Below, piece by piece: positions 38,119 to 46,990 of a stretch of 64,000 nucleotides of DNA. The notes beneath the pieces are model-generated. The model saw only the letters and a list, made by a program, of their open reading frames with translations, made no database searches and had not been told where the DNA came from. Each line of letters opens with the position of its first letter. Within the stretch, counting starts at the first letter, position 1. This stretch comes from RHKK01 sp964596245 (lineage in GTDB: Bacteria; Patescibacteriota; Patescibacteriia; 2-12-FULL-60-25): the NCBI GenBank assembly GCA_964596245.1, contig CAZQSK010000003.1, positions 62,001-126,000 on the forward strand, in the 5' to 3' direction. The position numbers were made by a program, and so were the translations under genes.

Positions 38119-40149
38119 ATGCCCAAACCATCCCCATCAACTCCCGTTTTAGCCAAGCGCGCACGCCAGCGTGCCGGTTGGCTTGTGCTTCTGCTGCTTG
38201 TCAGCGGATCGATTGCGTATCCGACCCCGGCGAACTGGGTGATCGGCCAGGTGAATAATTTGGCTGGCACCAAGTTGCCGACCATTAATATTCCGTTTGC
38301 GCTCGGCCTTGATTTGCAGGGCGGAACGCATCTTGAATACGAAGCCGACGTTTCCCAGGTCCCGCCCGCAGATCGCCGCGAATCACTGAACGGCGTGCGT
38401 GACGTGATCGAGCGCCGCGTGAATAGCATGGGCGTCTCCGAACCACTCATTCAAACGACGCAGGCAGGCGACTCCTGGCGCGTAACCGTTGAATTGGCTG
38501 GTATCCGTGATATCAACCAGGCCATCAAGATGATCGGCGAAACGCCCATCCTTGAATTTAAGGAAGCGAATGACGAGAAGCCGCGTCCAATGACGGCCGA
38601 CGAAGCGAAGCAGTTGAGTGAAAAGAATGCGGCGGAGAAAAAGAAAGCCGAAGATATCTTGATCGAAGCTCGCAAGCCGGGCGCGGATTTTGATGCCTTA
38701 TTCACGGCCAAGAATGAAAATCCGTCTTTGACAGAAAATGGCGGCAAGATCGGCTACATTCGTGGCAATGAGGAATTGGCCGGTGTGTTTGCCATTGCGA
38801 AGGATGCCGCATCCGGTACCGTCCTTGGCCAACTGTTCGAGTTGAGCAACCAGTATTTGATCGCGCGCGTGGAAGACGTGAAGACCGATGAAAAAGAAGT
38901 ATTGGCCAAGCACCTGTTGATTGGCTGGAAGGGTGCTCAGGGAGATTTCTCCACCTTCACCAAGGAAGAGGCGCGCGCCAAAATCGACCAGTTGAAGAAG
39001 CAGGCGACGACCGCGAATTTCGAAACCCTCGTGAAGCAGAACTCTCAGGAGCCGGGCGCGGTTGAATCCGGCGGTGATTTGGGCTGGTTCGGGAAGGGTG
39101 CCATGGTCGAGAAGTTTGAAACGGTCGCCTTTGCCATGCCGAAGAACACGATTTCCGAAGTGGTCGAAACCGAATTCGGTTATCACCTGATCTGGAAGCA
39201 GGATGAGCGTGTCGTGAAGAATCCGTCCGTGCGCGTGATTGCCGTTCGCAAGACCGTGGAGAAGGACATTGTCCCTCCGGTTGATCCGTGGAAGTCCACC
39301 CAGCTTACGGGTAAGCAGCTTTCCAGCGCCAAGCTTGATTTCGATCAGCAGCTTGGAACCGTACAGGTCGTGTTGCAGTTTAACGACGAAGGATCGCAGC
39401 TCTTCGCTGACATCACCAAGCGTAATGTGGGCAAACAGGTAGCGATTTTCCTCGACGGCCAGGCGATTTCCGCTCCGGTCGTTCAGCAGGAAATCATTGG
39501 AGGCCGTGCCGTGATCTCCGGATCCGGTAACGTCGAAGAAGCGAAGCTTCTCGCGCGTCGCTTGCAAGCTGGTGCTCTTCCGGTGCCGATTAAGCTCATC
39601 GCGCAGCAAACGGTCGGTCCGACGCTTGGTTCGGACTCGTTGGACGCTTCGCTGCGTGCCGGCTTGGTCGGTTTCCTTCTTGTCGCTTTGTTCATGATCG
39701 CCCTATATCGCATTCCGGGCGTCATGGCCATCGTGGCATTGGTGCTGTACGCCGCATTGTCCGCAACGGCGTTCAAGGGCATTCCGATCACCCTTACGTT
39801 GGCCGGTATTGCCGGGTTCATTCTGTCGATGGGTATCGCGGTGGACGCCAACGTTCTCGTATTCGAGCGCCTGAAGGAAGAACTCAAGGAAGGACGCGCC
39901 TTGGGCGTGGCTATGGAAGACGCGTTCAAGCGCGCATGGCCGTCCATTCGCGATGGTCACGTGACCGTCCTTATTTCATGTGCCGTGTTGTTCTGGTTCT
40001 CGTCCTCCATCATCAAGGGTTTCGCCCTGACGCTTGGCGTGGGTACGATCTTGTCTTTGTTCACGGCGGTCGTGTCCGCGCGCACCTTGTTGCGCTGGAT
40101 CATCACCACCCCGGTCGCCAAATGGCCGTGGCTCTTCCTCAAGAAATAA
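38119..40149 (+). CDS. secD: SecD with two parvulin-like domains inserted in its outer head
   Basis: A 676-residue SecD, the proton-driven helper of Sec translocation. Residues 1-155 hold TM1 and the start of the P1 head (GLDLQGGTHLEYEAD, RVNSMGVSEP). The P1 head resumes near 385, and five more membrane segments (about 485-670) include GFILSMGIAVDANVLVFERL. Between them lie about 220 extra residues. Residues 261-362 match PpiC-type prolyl isomerase: VLAKHLLI, SGGDLGWFGKGAMVEKFE, TEFGYHLIW, with both active-site His (265 and 356) present. Residues about 160-253 look like a second, degenerate parvulin (NGGKIGYIRG, LIARVEDVK). The fusion would place a folding catalyst at the exit of the translocon. 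Followed by secF. Confidence 0.95.
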   Translation: MPKPSPSTPVLAKRARQRAGWLVLLLLVSGSIAYPTPANWVIGQVNNLAGTKLPTINIPFALGLDLQGGTHLEYEADVSQVPPADRRESLNGVRDVIERRVNSMGVSEPLIQTTQAGDSWRVTVELAGIRDINQAIKMIGETPILEFKEANDEKPRPMTADEAKQLSEKNAAEKKKAEDILIEARKPGADFDALFTAKNENPSLTENGGKIGYIRGNEELAGVFAIAKDAASGTVLGQLFELSNQYLIARVEDVKTDEKEVLAKHLLIGWKGAQGDFSTFTKEEARAKIDQLKKQATTANFETLVKQNSQEPGAVESGGDLGWFGKGAMVEKFETVAFAMPKNTISEVVETEFGYHLIWKQDERVVKNPSVRVIAVRKTVEKDIVPPVDPWKSTQLTGKQLSSAKLDFDQQLGTVQVVLQFNDEGSQLFADITKRNVGKQVAIFLDGQAISAPVVQQEIIGGRAVISGSGNVEEAKLLARRLQAGALPVPIKLIAQQTVGPTLGSDSLDASLRAGLVGFLLVALFMIALYRIPGVMAIVALVLYAALSATAFKGIPITLTLAGIAGFILSMGIAVDANVLVFERLKEELKEGRALGVAMEDAFKRAWPSIRDGHVTVLISCAVLFWFSSSIIKGFALTLGVGTILSLFTAVVSARTLLRWIITTPVAKWPWLFLKK

Positions 40150-40153
40150 CGTT

Positions 40154-41056
40154 ATGAAATTCTCTGTCGTAAAATTGCGCCTGGTTTGGTACATCCTGTC
40201 AGGCTTGATGATCGCCGGTTCGATCTTCGCTTTCGCCAATTACGGCTTGAAGCAGGGGATTGATTTCACCGGAGGCACGCTCATGGCCGTTCGTTTTGAG
40301 CAGCGTCCTTCAGCAGCGGCGGTTTCCGAAACGCTTTCGAAGTCTGCTGAGTTAGGCGATAGCGTCATCGTTCAGCCGGCCGGCGATACGGACATGCAGT
40401 TCCGTTTCAAGGAAGTGAATGAGGAACAGCATCAGGCTTTGTTGAAGGGATTGCGTGACGCCTACGGCAATGTCACCGAACTGCGTTTCGATGCGATCGG
40501 ACCGGTGATCGGTGAAGAGTTGCGCACAAAATCATTCCGCGGTCTCGCGCTCGTATTGCTTGCGATTCTCGCGTACGTGGCGTATTCGTTCCGTGGCGTG
40601 AAAGCCCCGGTTCCAGCTTGGCAGTATGGATTGGTGACGGTCTTCACCGCTTTCCACGACGTGATCGTGCCGATCGGCGTCTTTGCGCTTCTCGGACACT
40701 TCTACGGTTGGGAGGTTGGTACGCCATTCGTGGCTGCCATCCTGACGATTCTCGGTTACTCGATTACCGATACCATCGTCGTATTGGATCGTGTGCGCGA
40801 AAACTTGCACACCCAGGGTAATAAGCCGTTTCCTGAGCTGGTGGATATCTCCGTGCGCCAGACCTTCCTTCGCTCGTTCAACACATCCGTGACGACGCTG
40901 CTCACCTTGTTCGCGATCTTCTTCTTTGGAGGATCGACCCTGCATGAGTTCACGCTGTCACTGATTATTGGTATTTCGATCGGTACCTACTCGTCGATTT
41001 TCGTCGCCTCTCCGCTCTTGGTCACCATCGACAAGTGGCGCCGCAGCCGCAAGTAA
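40154..41056 (+). CDS. secF: Protein translocase subunit SecF
   Basis: A 300-residue partner of SecD from MKFSVVKLRL, four bases after secD. TM1 is followed by GLKQGIDFTGGTLMAVRF. The outer domain is small, with no parvulin insertion. Five more membrane segments follow, including GYSITDTIVVLDRVREN. Length is typical. It completes the nusA-yidC-secD-secF run and is followed by a terminator. Confidence 0.95.
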   Translation: MKFSVVKLRLVWYILSGLMIAGSIFAFANYGLKQGIDFTGGTLMAVRFEQRPSAAAVSETLSKSAELGDSVIVQPAGDTDMQFRFKEVNEEQHQALLKGLRDAYGNVTELRFDAIGPVIGEELRTKSFRGLALVLLAILAYVAYSFRGVKAPVPAWQYGLVTVFTAFHDVIVPIGVFALLGHFYGWEVGTPFVAAILTILGYSITDTIVVLDRVRENLHTQGNKPFPELVDISVRQTFLRSFNTSVTTLLTLFAIFFFGGSTLHEFTLSLIIGISIGTYSSIFVASPLLVTIDKWRRSRK

Positions 41057-41071
41057 CACCTAGTACGTAAG

Positions 41072-41103
41072 AAAAAGCCCTTGAAAAAGGGCTTTTGTTT
41101 TTT
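41072..41103 (+). terminator. Terminator after secF
   Basis: AAAAAGCCC, A-rich loop, GGGCTTTT then GTTTTTT. Confidence 0.85.
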
Positions 41104-41141
41104 CCTCAGATCCGGTGTGTTACGGGCTGCGTGTTACGTGT

Positions 41142-41147
41142 TATAAT
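41142..41147 (+). promoter_or_regulatory. Extended -10 box for the TraG/HerA-partner operon
   Basis: TGT-TATAAT, a perfect hexamer with TG extension, seven bases before the ATG at 41155. No good -35. Leaderless spacing. Confidence 0.65.
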
Positions 41148-41154
41148 GCCAAAC

Positions 41155-42501
41155 ATGGACGAACAGCTCTACCAGAGCCTGCCGTTTCTCAACTTCGACG
41201 TGAACGCGTTTTTAGACGTGGCCGGAACCGATCCGTTTTCCGCCATGGTGTATTTGTTTTTGCATGGCGGCTGGATCATCTTTATTTTCGTATTCTTCTG
41301 GGCCCTCAAATACGGTTGGTTGGAAATCCGTCAGAACAAGTATCATCACTCACGTGAGTGGATTTTGCTTCGTGTCACGGTCCCAAAGGCTTCCGAATAT
41401 AATCAGCAAACGCCGCGCGCCGTAGAAAATATCTGCGCGAACTTTGCGGGTGCGCATTCGCCGGCATCGTGGACGGAAACGTGGGTCGACGGCATGACGC
41501 AAATGCCGCTTTCCCTTGAGATCGCGTCCATCGGCGGGCAGGTGAGTTATTACGTTCACTCATTGCGTGGATTGCGTGATTTGGTCGAGGCGGCCATCTA
41601 CGCGCAGTATCCGGATGCCGACATTGATGAAGTGGAGGATTACACGAAGGAGATTCCGAGCCATTTCCCGAGCGATACGTGGGATTTGTGGGGAACGGAG
41701 TTCACGAATGTCGCTCCTGACCCGTATCCGCTCAAGACATATCCGGAATTTGAAGATAAAGTCTCCGGCGAGTTTAAGGATCCGATTGCCAACATGTTGG
41801 AAGTGCTTTCGCGTCTCGGTCCTGATGAGCGTGCGTGGTATCAGATCGTGATTTCGCCGACCGATCAAAAGGATTTCAAGAAGCGGGCAGAAAAAGTCAT
41901 CAACAAGCTCAAGGGTATTAAGGAGGTGAAGAAGAAAACCATGGTGGATCATGCCGTTGATCTACCCATGAACGCTTTGACGACGGTCGCCAATGTCGCA
42001 TTAGGCTTGCCTGGCGCAGAACCGAAGAAAGAATCCAAAGACGCGTACCCTCGCATGATGGCCTTGTCTCCGGGCGAACGCTATGTGTTGGAAGCGATTG
42101 AACGTAAAGCGAGTAAGATTGGTTTTGATTGCAAGATTCGTTTCTTGTACATCGGCAAGAAGGGAAAACTTTCGAAGCCAAAAGTCGTGAACTCATTCGT
42201 CGGCGCCATCAAGCAAACGAATACGTTCAACATGCAGGCGCTGAAGCCGGAAACCAAGCATGTCGGTATTAACGGTACGCTGTGGTGGTTCAAGGCGCAG
42301 CGTAATAACGAGCGTAAGGGGAAGTTGGTGCGTGCCTATCGCGGACGCAGTTCGCATACGGGGTTGCACTCGTTCTTCCTATGTTCCGAAGAGATTGCGA
42401 CGCTATGGCATTTCCCGATTTTGATGCAGGTGAAGGCGCCGCAATTGCGCCGCACCGAGGCGAAGAAGTCGGATCCGCCGGCGAACATCCCGTTTGGCTA
42501 A
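41155..42501 (+). CDS. Membrane protein paired with a TraG/HerA-like ATPase
   Basis: A 448-residue protein starting at MDEQLYQSLP, set by the -10 box seven bases upstream. One membrane segment (about 30-50) is followed by a basic juxtamembrane stretch and a large cytoplasmic region. That region has a domain around 60-170 (LLRVTVPKASEYNQQTPRAV), then GPDERAWYQIVISPTDQKDF and a C-terminal half with KIGFDCKIRFLYIGKKGK. I have seen this arrangement just upstream of conjugation-type ATPases in CPR genomes, but I cannot name a function. It is ten bases from the ATPase gene and probably tethers it to the membrane. Confidence 0.75.
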   Translation: MDEQLYQSLPFLNFDVNAFLDVAGTDPFSAMVYLFLHGGWIIFIFVFFWALKYGWLEIRQNKYHHSREWILLRVTVPKASEYNQQTPRAVENICANFAGAHSPASWTETWVDGMTQMPLSLEIASIGGQVSYYVHSLRGLRDLVEAAIYAQYPDADIDEVEDYTKEIPSHFPSDTWDLWGTEFTNVAPDPYPLKTYPEFEDKVSGEFKDPIANMLEVLSRLGPDERAWYQIVISPTDQKDFKKRAEKVINKLKGIKEVKKKTMVDHAVDLPMNALTTVANVALGLPGAEPKKESKDAYPRMMALSPGERYVLEAIERKASKIGFDCKIRFLYIGKKGKLSKPKVVNSFVGAIKQTNTFNMQALKPETKHVGINGTLWWFKAQRNNERKGKLVRAYRGRSSHTGLHSFFLCSEEIATLWHFPILMQVKAPQLRRTEAKKSDPPANIPFG

Positions 42502-42510
42502 AGCCGTGCT

Positions 42511-44508
42511 ATGCCCGAAGCATCTAACAGCGACATCACACTCTTTGCAGAGACCAACTTCCGTAATCAGCGGAGGCGTTTTGGCATTAAGCGTGATGAT
42601 CGTCGGCGTCACATGTACATCATCGGAAAGACGGGTATGGGCAAGACGACCTTGCTCGCGAACCTGATCTTGTCTGATATCCAAAACGGTCATGGGTGCT
42701 GTTATATCGATCCGCACGGCGATACGGCTGAAGAATTGTTGGACTTCATTCCGCCGGAGCGTATCAATGATGTCGTGTACTTCAATCCGGCTGATACGGA
42801 TTTTCCGGTCGGGTTCAACATTCTGGAAACCGAATCCGACGATCAAAAACCGCTCGTCGCTTCGGGTTTGATGGGCGTCTTCAAAAAGATTTGGCCGGAT
42901 GTGTGGAGCCCGCGCATGGAGTACATCCTGATGAACTGCGTGTTGGCCCTTTTGGATTATCCTGGAGCGACCTTGCTTGGTATTAATCGTTTGTTGGTCG
43001 ATAAGGATTACCGTGCGCGCGTCGTGGCGAAGATTCGTGATCCGATTGTGAAAACGTTTTGGGTGGCCGAGTTCACTTCTTGGTCAGAAAAATATGCGAC
43101 AGAAGCCATTGCACCGGTGCAAAATAAGGTTGGTCAGTTTTTGTCATCATCCGTGATCCGCAACATCGTGGCTCAGGTGAAGTCTACGGTGAATTTGCGT
43201 CGCATCATGGATGATCAGAAGATTTTGATCGTGAATCTTTCCAAGGGTCGCATCGGTGAAGACAACATGCGTTTGTTGGGAGGCATGCTGATCACGAAGA
43301 TTCAGATGGCGGCCCAGGAACGTCAGAATATTCCGGAAAAAGAACGTAAAGATTTTTATCTCTTCGTCGACGAGTTCCAAAACTTTGCGAACCAGTCGTT
43401 CGCGACGATTTTGTCCGAAGCGCGTAAGTATCGTTTGAATTTGATCGTGGCGCATCAATACATTGAACAGCTCGAAGAAGAAGTGGCGGCCGCTATTTTT
43501 GGTAACGTCGGTACGTTGATCGCGATGCGTGTCGGTGCAGCGGATGCGTTGGCGATGGAAACGGAATTTGCGCCCGTGTTTTTACCTGAGGATTTGGTGA
43601 ACCTTGCTAAGTTTCAAATCTACCTCAAATTGATGGTCGACGGTGTTGCCACGTCGCCATTTTCGGCCAATACACTGGGTCCGATTTCGGCAAAAACCGG
43701 CAGCACGGCGGCCGTGATTGCCCAGAGCCGCGAGCGCTATGCCGAGCCCCGAGCGATCATCGAAGAGAAGGTGTTGAAATGGGCCGGTATGGAGACTTCA
43801 GCCGCGCCAACCTCGGCGGTGGAAGGGTTGGTGGCCGAGGAGCCGGCCGCGAGTGTTGCTTCTTCGGTGCAGTATCCTGAAATTAAAACCGAAGAAGAGC
43901 TGGAGACTCAAACGCAGAAAGACGATACAAGCGAATACTTGAAGATCCGCCCAGAGCGCATGGCGGCCATTCAGTCATTTGTTTCGAGCAGCCAGGCGCA
44001 GGGCAAGTCCAAGCGTCCGGCCTACAAGCACACCTGTAGCCGCTGCGGGAAAGTGTGGGAGTTGGCGATTCAGCTTGATCCGTCGCGTCCCATGTATTGT
44101 GCCGAATGTCGTCCGCTGGTGGCCGAAGAGCGCAAAGGGCGTCAGAAGGATGTAAAGCGTTTTAAGCGATCGCCGGTAGAGGAGGATCAGGCAGGAGCCA
44201 GCAATAAGCCGCGCGTGATTCGTGATCCGAATTCGCCGCCGTTGCCACCCGCTTCAATCAAGGTGATGAAACAGGACGAACCCGAAGAAGATCTACTGAC
44301 GTCCATCATGCGCGCAAAGGGCCAGCCGGTTGAGTTGCGTAAACAGGTGTTGGAAAAGCAGGCAAGCGGGGATGATGGTCAGAAAAAGCGTCGCAAGCGC
44401 GGCGGCCGCGGTCGCAATAAGGGTGGAGGCGGGGGAATGTCATCCGCTGCACCGAGCGCACCGTCCGCGCCGCGAAGCGTTGCACCGGGCCAACGTGTGA
44501 CTTTTTAA
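42511..44508 (+). CDS. TraG/HerA-like DNA-translocase ATPase with C-terminal zinc ribbon
   Basis: A 665-residue ATPase of the VirD4/TraG/HerA group, which move DNA or protein across membranes. Walker A is IIGKTGMGKTTLL (about 38-50) and Walker B is FYLFVDEFQNFAN (about 286-298). The motif SEARKYRLNLIVAHQYIEQL follows. There is no membrane segment, unlike VirD4, which fits tethering by the upstream product. After residue 430 the protein becomes low-complexity. It has a four-Cys zinc ribbon (CSRCGK, then YCAECRP, about 509-533) and a basic Gly/Arg/Lys tail (RKRGGRGRNKGGGGG) likely to bind nucleic acid. Conjugative transfer genes are otherwise absent nearby. A DNA-uptake or export role is inference. 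Confidence 0.85.
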   Translation: MPEASNSDITLFAETNFRNQRRRFGIKRDDRRRHMYIIGKTGMGKTTLLANLILSDIQNGHGCCYIDPHGDTAEELLDFIPPERINDVVYFNPADTDFPVGFNILETESDDQKPLVASGLMGVFKKIWPDVWSPRMEYILMNCVLALLDYPGATLLGINRLLVDKDYRARVVAKIRDPIVKTFWVAEFTSWSEKYATEAIAPVQNKVGQFLSSSVIRNIVAQVKSTVNLRRIMDDQKILIVNLSKGRIGEDNMRLLGGMLITKIQMAAQERQNIPEKERKDFYLFVDEFQNFANQSFATILSEARKYRLNLIVAHQYIEQLEEEVAAAIFGNVGTLIAMRVGAADALAMETEFAPVFLPEDLVNLAKFQIYLKLMVDGVATSPFSANTLGPISAKTGSTAAVIAQSRERYAEPRAIIEEKVLKWAGMETSAAPTSAVEGLVAEEPAASVASSVQYPEIKTEEELETQTQKDDTSEYLKIRPERMAAIQSFVSSSQAQGKSKRPAYKHTCSRCGKVWELAIQLDPSRPMYCAECRPLVAEERKGRQKDVKRFKRSPVEEDQAGASNKPRVIRDPNSPPLPPASIKVMKQDEPEEDLLTSIMRAKGQPVELRKQVLEKQASGDDGQKKRRKRGGRGRNKGGGGGMSSAAPSAPSAPRSVAPGQRVTF

Positions 44509-44511
44509 GGC

Positions 44512-45318
44512 ATGCTGATCGACCTGATACGCGGATTGGTTTTGGGGGCCGTACAGGGTTTGACGGAGTTTTTCCCCGTTTCATCCAGCGGCCATTTGAT
44601 TCTTGTTCCCGTGCTTTTCAAATGGCCGGATCAGGGTTTGGCTTTTGATACAGTGATTCATCTCGGCACATTATTGGCTTTGCTATGGTTCTTCCGTTTG
44701 GAGTTATGGTCTTTGGCGAAGCGCTGCGTGAGCGGTTCTGCTGCCACTCGAAAAGCCGCGTGGTTGTTCGTGGCCAAGGTGGGAATCGCAACGTTACCGG
44801 CTCTCATTCTTGCGTTTTTGTTTGGTGACATGGTTGAAACGACATTCCGTCATGCCTGGCTCGTGGCTGTGAACCTGGTTGTTTGGGGTATGGTCTTGTT
44901 TTGGGCGGATCGCGCGGCCGGATCTCGCCCCGATAGCGAGGTAGAGAAGGTAAGTTGGAAGCAGGCTTTGGCTGTTGGCTTGGCCCAGCCCCTGGCCCTG
45001 ATTCCCGGAACAAGCCGTTCAGGAATCACTATTTCGGCGGGATTGTTTTCCGGTTTATCCCGTCAGGCGGCGGCCCGTTTCTCGTTTTTCCTCAGTATTC
45101 CGGTGACGGCAGCCGCCGGGGCCCATGGCTTGCTTGAAGTAATGAAACATGGTGCGGGTCCAGATGGTATATTACCTTTAGTTGCAGGATTCCTGGCCGC
45201 TTTAGGCTTCGGACTCTTCGCCATTCGCTTCCTTTTGTCTTATGTCGCCAAACGACGATATGACGGGTTCGTCGCGTATCGCCTCGCGCTCGCGCTTCTG
45301 GTTCTTGCCCTTGCTTAG
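44512..45318 (+). CDS. uppP: Undecaprenyl-diphosphate phosphatase
   Basis: A 268-residue integral membrane enzyme that recycles the C55 lipid carrier for wall synthesis. The catalytic block FFPVSSSGHL and the second motif PGTSRSG are intact, with about eight hydrophobic segments. It starts three bases after the ATPase gene. Its 3' end overlaps the start of the L,D-transpeptidase gene by 77 bases, and two more peptidoglycan genes follow. Confidence 0.95.
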   Translation: MLIDLIRGLVLGAVQGLTEFFPVSSSGHLILVPVLFKWPDQGLAFDTVIHLGTLLALLWFFRLELWSLAKRCVSGSAATRKAAWLFVAKVGIATLPALILAFLFGDMVETTFRHAWLVAVNLVVWGMVLFWADRAAGSRPDSEVEKVSWKQALAVGLAQPLALIPGTSRSGITISAGLFSGLSRQAAARFSFFLSIPVTAAAGAHGLLEVMKHGAGPDGILPLVAGFLAALGFGLFAIRFLLSYVAKRRYDGFVAYRLALALLVLALA

Positions 45319-45895
45319 CGCAGGACTGTTTTGCCTTCCGCTCGCGAGTTCTGCGGCGACGCCTACGTCCACTGCCACGTTGGATAGTGACGGGGACGGT
45401 CTATATGATGTCTTTGAAGCTCAGTTGGGTACAAATGCGTTCTCCAAAGATACCGACGGTGACAGTTTTGAGGATAAGCACGAGTTGATGACTGGCTGGG
45501 TTCCGACTTCTTCGGCTCCTATTCGCATGCATAAGTCGGTGCGCATCAACATCAAGACGCAAAAGCTTGAAATGAAGGTGGATGGTATCACGATCAGGTC
45601 ATTCCCGGTTTCGACTGGTTTGCCGAGGACACCAACTCCCAAAGGAACATTTTCCGTTCTTAATAAGCATCCGCGTGCCTGGTCACGCTCGGCAAGTTTG
45701 TGGATGCCATATTGGATGGCGTTCACCGGTCGGGGCCATGGCATCCATGAATTACCCGAATGGCCGGGTGGACGAAAAGAAGGACAGAATCATTTGGGGC
45801 GACCCGCATCCCATGGTTGCGTACGGTTGGGGATTGGGGCGGCGAAGGAGCTTTATGAGTGGTCGCCGATCGGCATGAAGATACTCATTGATTAG
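45242..45895 (+). CDS. L,D-transpeptidase (YkuD) with calcium repeats
   Basis: A 217-residue exported enzyme forming 3-3 crosslinks or anchoring proteins in peptidoglycan. The start at 45242 overlaps uppP by 77 bases; an alternative ATG at 45260 is six codons in and still overlaps. A signal peptide (to about 39) precedes two calcium-type loops (DSDGDGLYDVFEA, DTDGDSFEDKHEL). The YkuD domain follows from about 97 to the end, with catalytic SHGCVRLG (Cys193) and HGIHE. Translation is probably coupled to uppP. Next gene starts one base after its stop. Confidence 0.9.
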   Translation: MSPNDDMTGSSRIASRSRFWFLPLLSAGLFCLPLASSAATPTSTATLDSDGDGLYDVFEAQLGTNAFSKDTDGDSFEDKHELMTGWVPTSSAPIRMHKSVRINIKTQKLEMKVDGITIRSFPVSTGLPRTPTPKGTFSVLNKHPRAWSRSASLWMPYWMAFTGRGHGIHELPEWPGGRKEGQNHLGRPASHGCVRLGIGAAKELYEWSPIGMKILID

Positions 45896-45896
45896 T

Positions 45897-46988
45897 ATGC
45901 GGATTCGTGCTTGGATGGGGGCCTGCGCCCTGTTCCTGTTCGCCTTGCCGGCTTCGGCGGCGACGAGCACGGAAGCGTATGTACCGACCGAAAACGAATT
46001 TGCCGCAGCCATTGTCACTCGCGCCGATGGAAAGGTTTTGTATGAGTTCAAGGCGGATAAAAGCCATACCGTGGCGAGCATCACCAAGCTTCTCCAGGCG
46101 TTGACAATGTTAGACAAGAAGTGGAATTGGAATACGACCGTAACCATGTCCAAGGCCGATGAAGTCGGCGGAGGACGTTTGCGCGTGGCGGTGGGTTCCA
46201 AAATCCGCTTGTCGGATTTGTGGCAGTCATCCATCGGCTCAAGCGCGAACAACGCCGCGACGGCCATGGCGCGTATTGGCGGGCCCGGGGTCTCCACCTT
46301 CGTCAAAAAGATGAATACGAAGGCTAAGTCGCTCGGCGCCGGGTCCTCTGTCTTCTATGACCCTTCCGGGATGGACGCGCGTAACAAAACCACGGCTCGC
46401 GACTTGGTAAAGATCGTGCGTGCCGCCTTTCGTGAAGAGCTGATCGTTCAGGCATCACAACGCGGACCATATACATTTGCTTTGGTGAATACCGGTACGG
46501 CTCATTCGATTAAAAATACGAACGCGCCATTGCTCGAAGACCCCAATATCTGGTTGGTAGGCGGGAAAACCGGTTACCTTCCTGAATCGATGTACAACTA
46601 CGGCACAACCATTCGTCCCATGAACGCGGAGGGTAAGTCGGATCCTAAAAAGGAGTTGTCTATCGTGATTCTCGGTGCGCAAAGCCAGGCTTCAACGTTT
46701 GATTCCGTTCGCCGTCTCGCGAATTGGGCTTGGGCGCAACCGGAGCTTTTCAAAGGCTCGATGTATCAACCACCAACACGGCCGTTGTCCTACGGATTGA
46801 ATGGAGATGATGTGCGTTGGCTGCAGGAGAATCTCAAAATCGATACAGTGAATGGGAACTTTGGACCCAAGACGCTGGCAGCCGTAAAGGCCTTCCAGCA
46901 AACGCATAAGATCGCAAAGCCGGGTGACCGTGCCTTCGGCATTGTTGGACCCGCAACTCGCGCCAAGCTCATCGAGCTTGCGCCATAA
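45897..46988 (+). CDS. D-alanyl-D-alanine carboxypeptidase (S11) with peptidoglycan-binding domain
   Basis: A 363-residue exported enzyme from MRIRAWMGAC. Signal peptide to about 22. Catalytic motifs of family S11 are intact: SITK (61-64), SAN (116-118) and KTG (224-226). The C-terminal 60 residues form a PG_binding_1 domain (LSYGLNGDDVRWLQENLKID). The enzyme trims stem-peptide D-Ala, which controls crosslinking and supplies or removes substrates for the L,D-transpeptidase encoded one base upstream. rlmN begins two bases after the stop. Confidence 0.94.
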   Translation: MRIRAWMGACALFLFALPASAATSTEAYVPTENEFAAAIVTRADGKVLYEFKADKSHTVASITKLLQALTMLDKKWNWNTTVTMSKADEVGGGRLRVAVGSKIRLSDLWQSSIGSSANNAATAMARIGGPGVSTFVKKMNTKAKSLGAGSSVFYDPSGMDARNKTTARDLVKIVRAAFREELIVQASQRGPYTFALVNTGTAHSIKNTNAPLLEDPNIWLVGGKTGYLPESMYNYGTTIRPMNAEGKSDPKKELSIVILGAQSQASTFDSVRRLANWAWAQPELFKGSMYQPPTRPLSYGLNGDDVRWLQENLKIDTVNGNFGPKTLAAVKAFQQTHKIAKPGDRAFGIVGPATRAKLIELAP

Positions 46989-46990
46989 CT

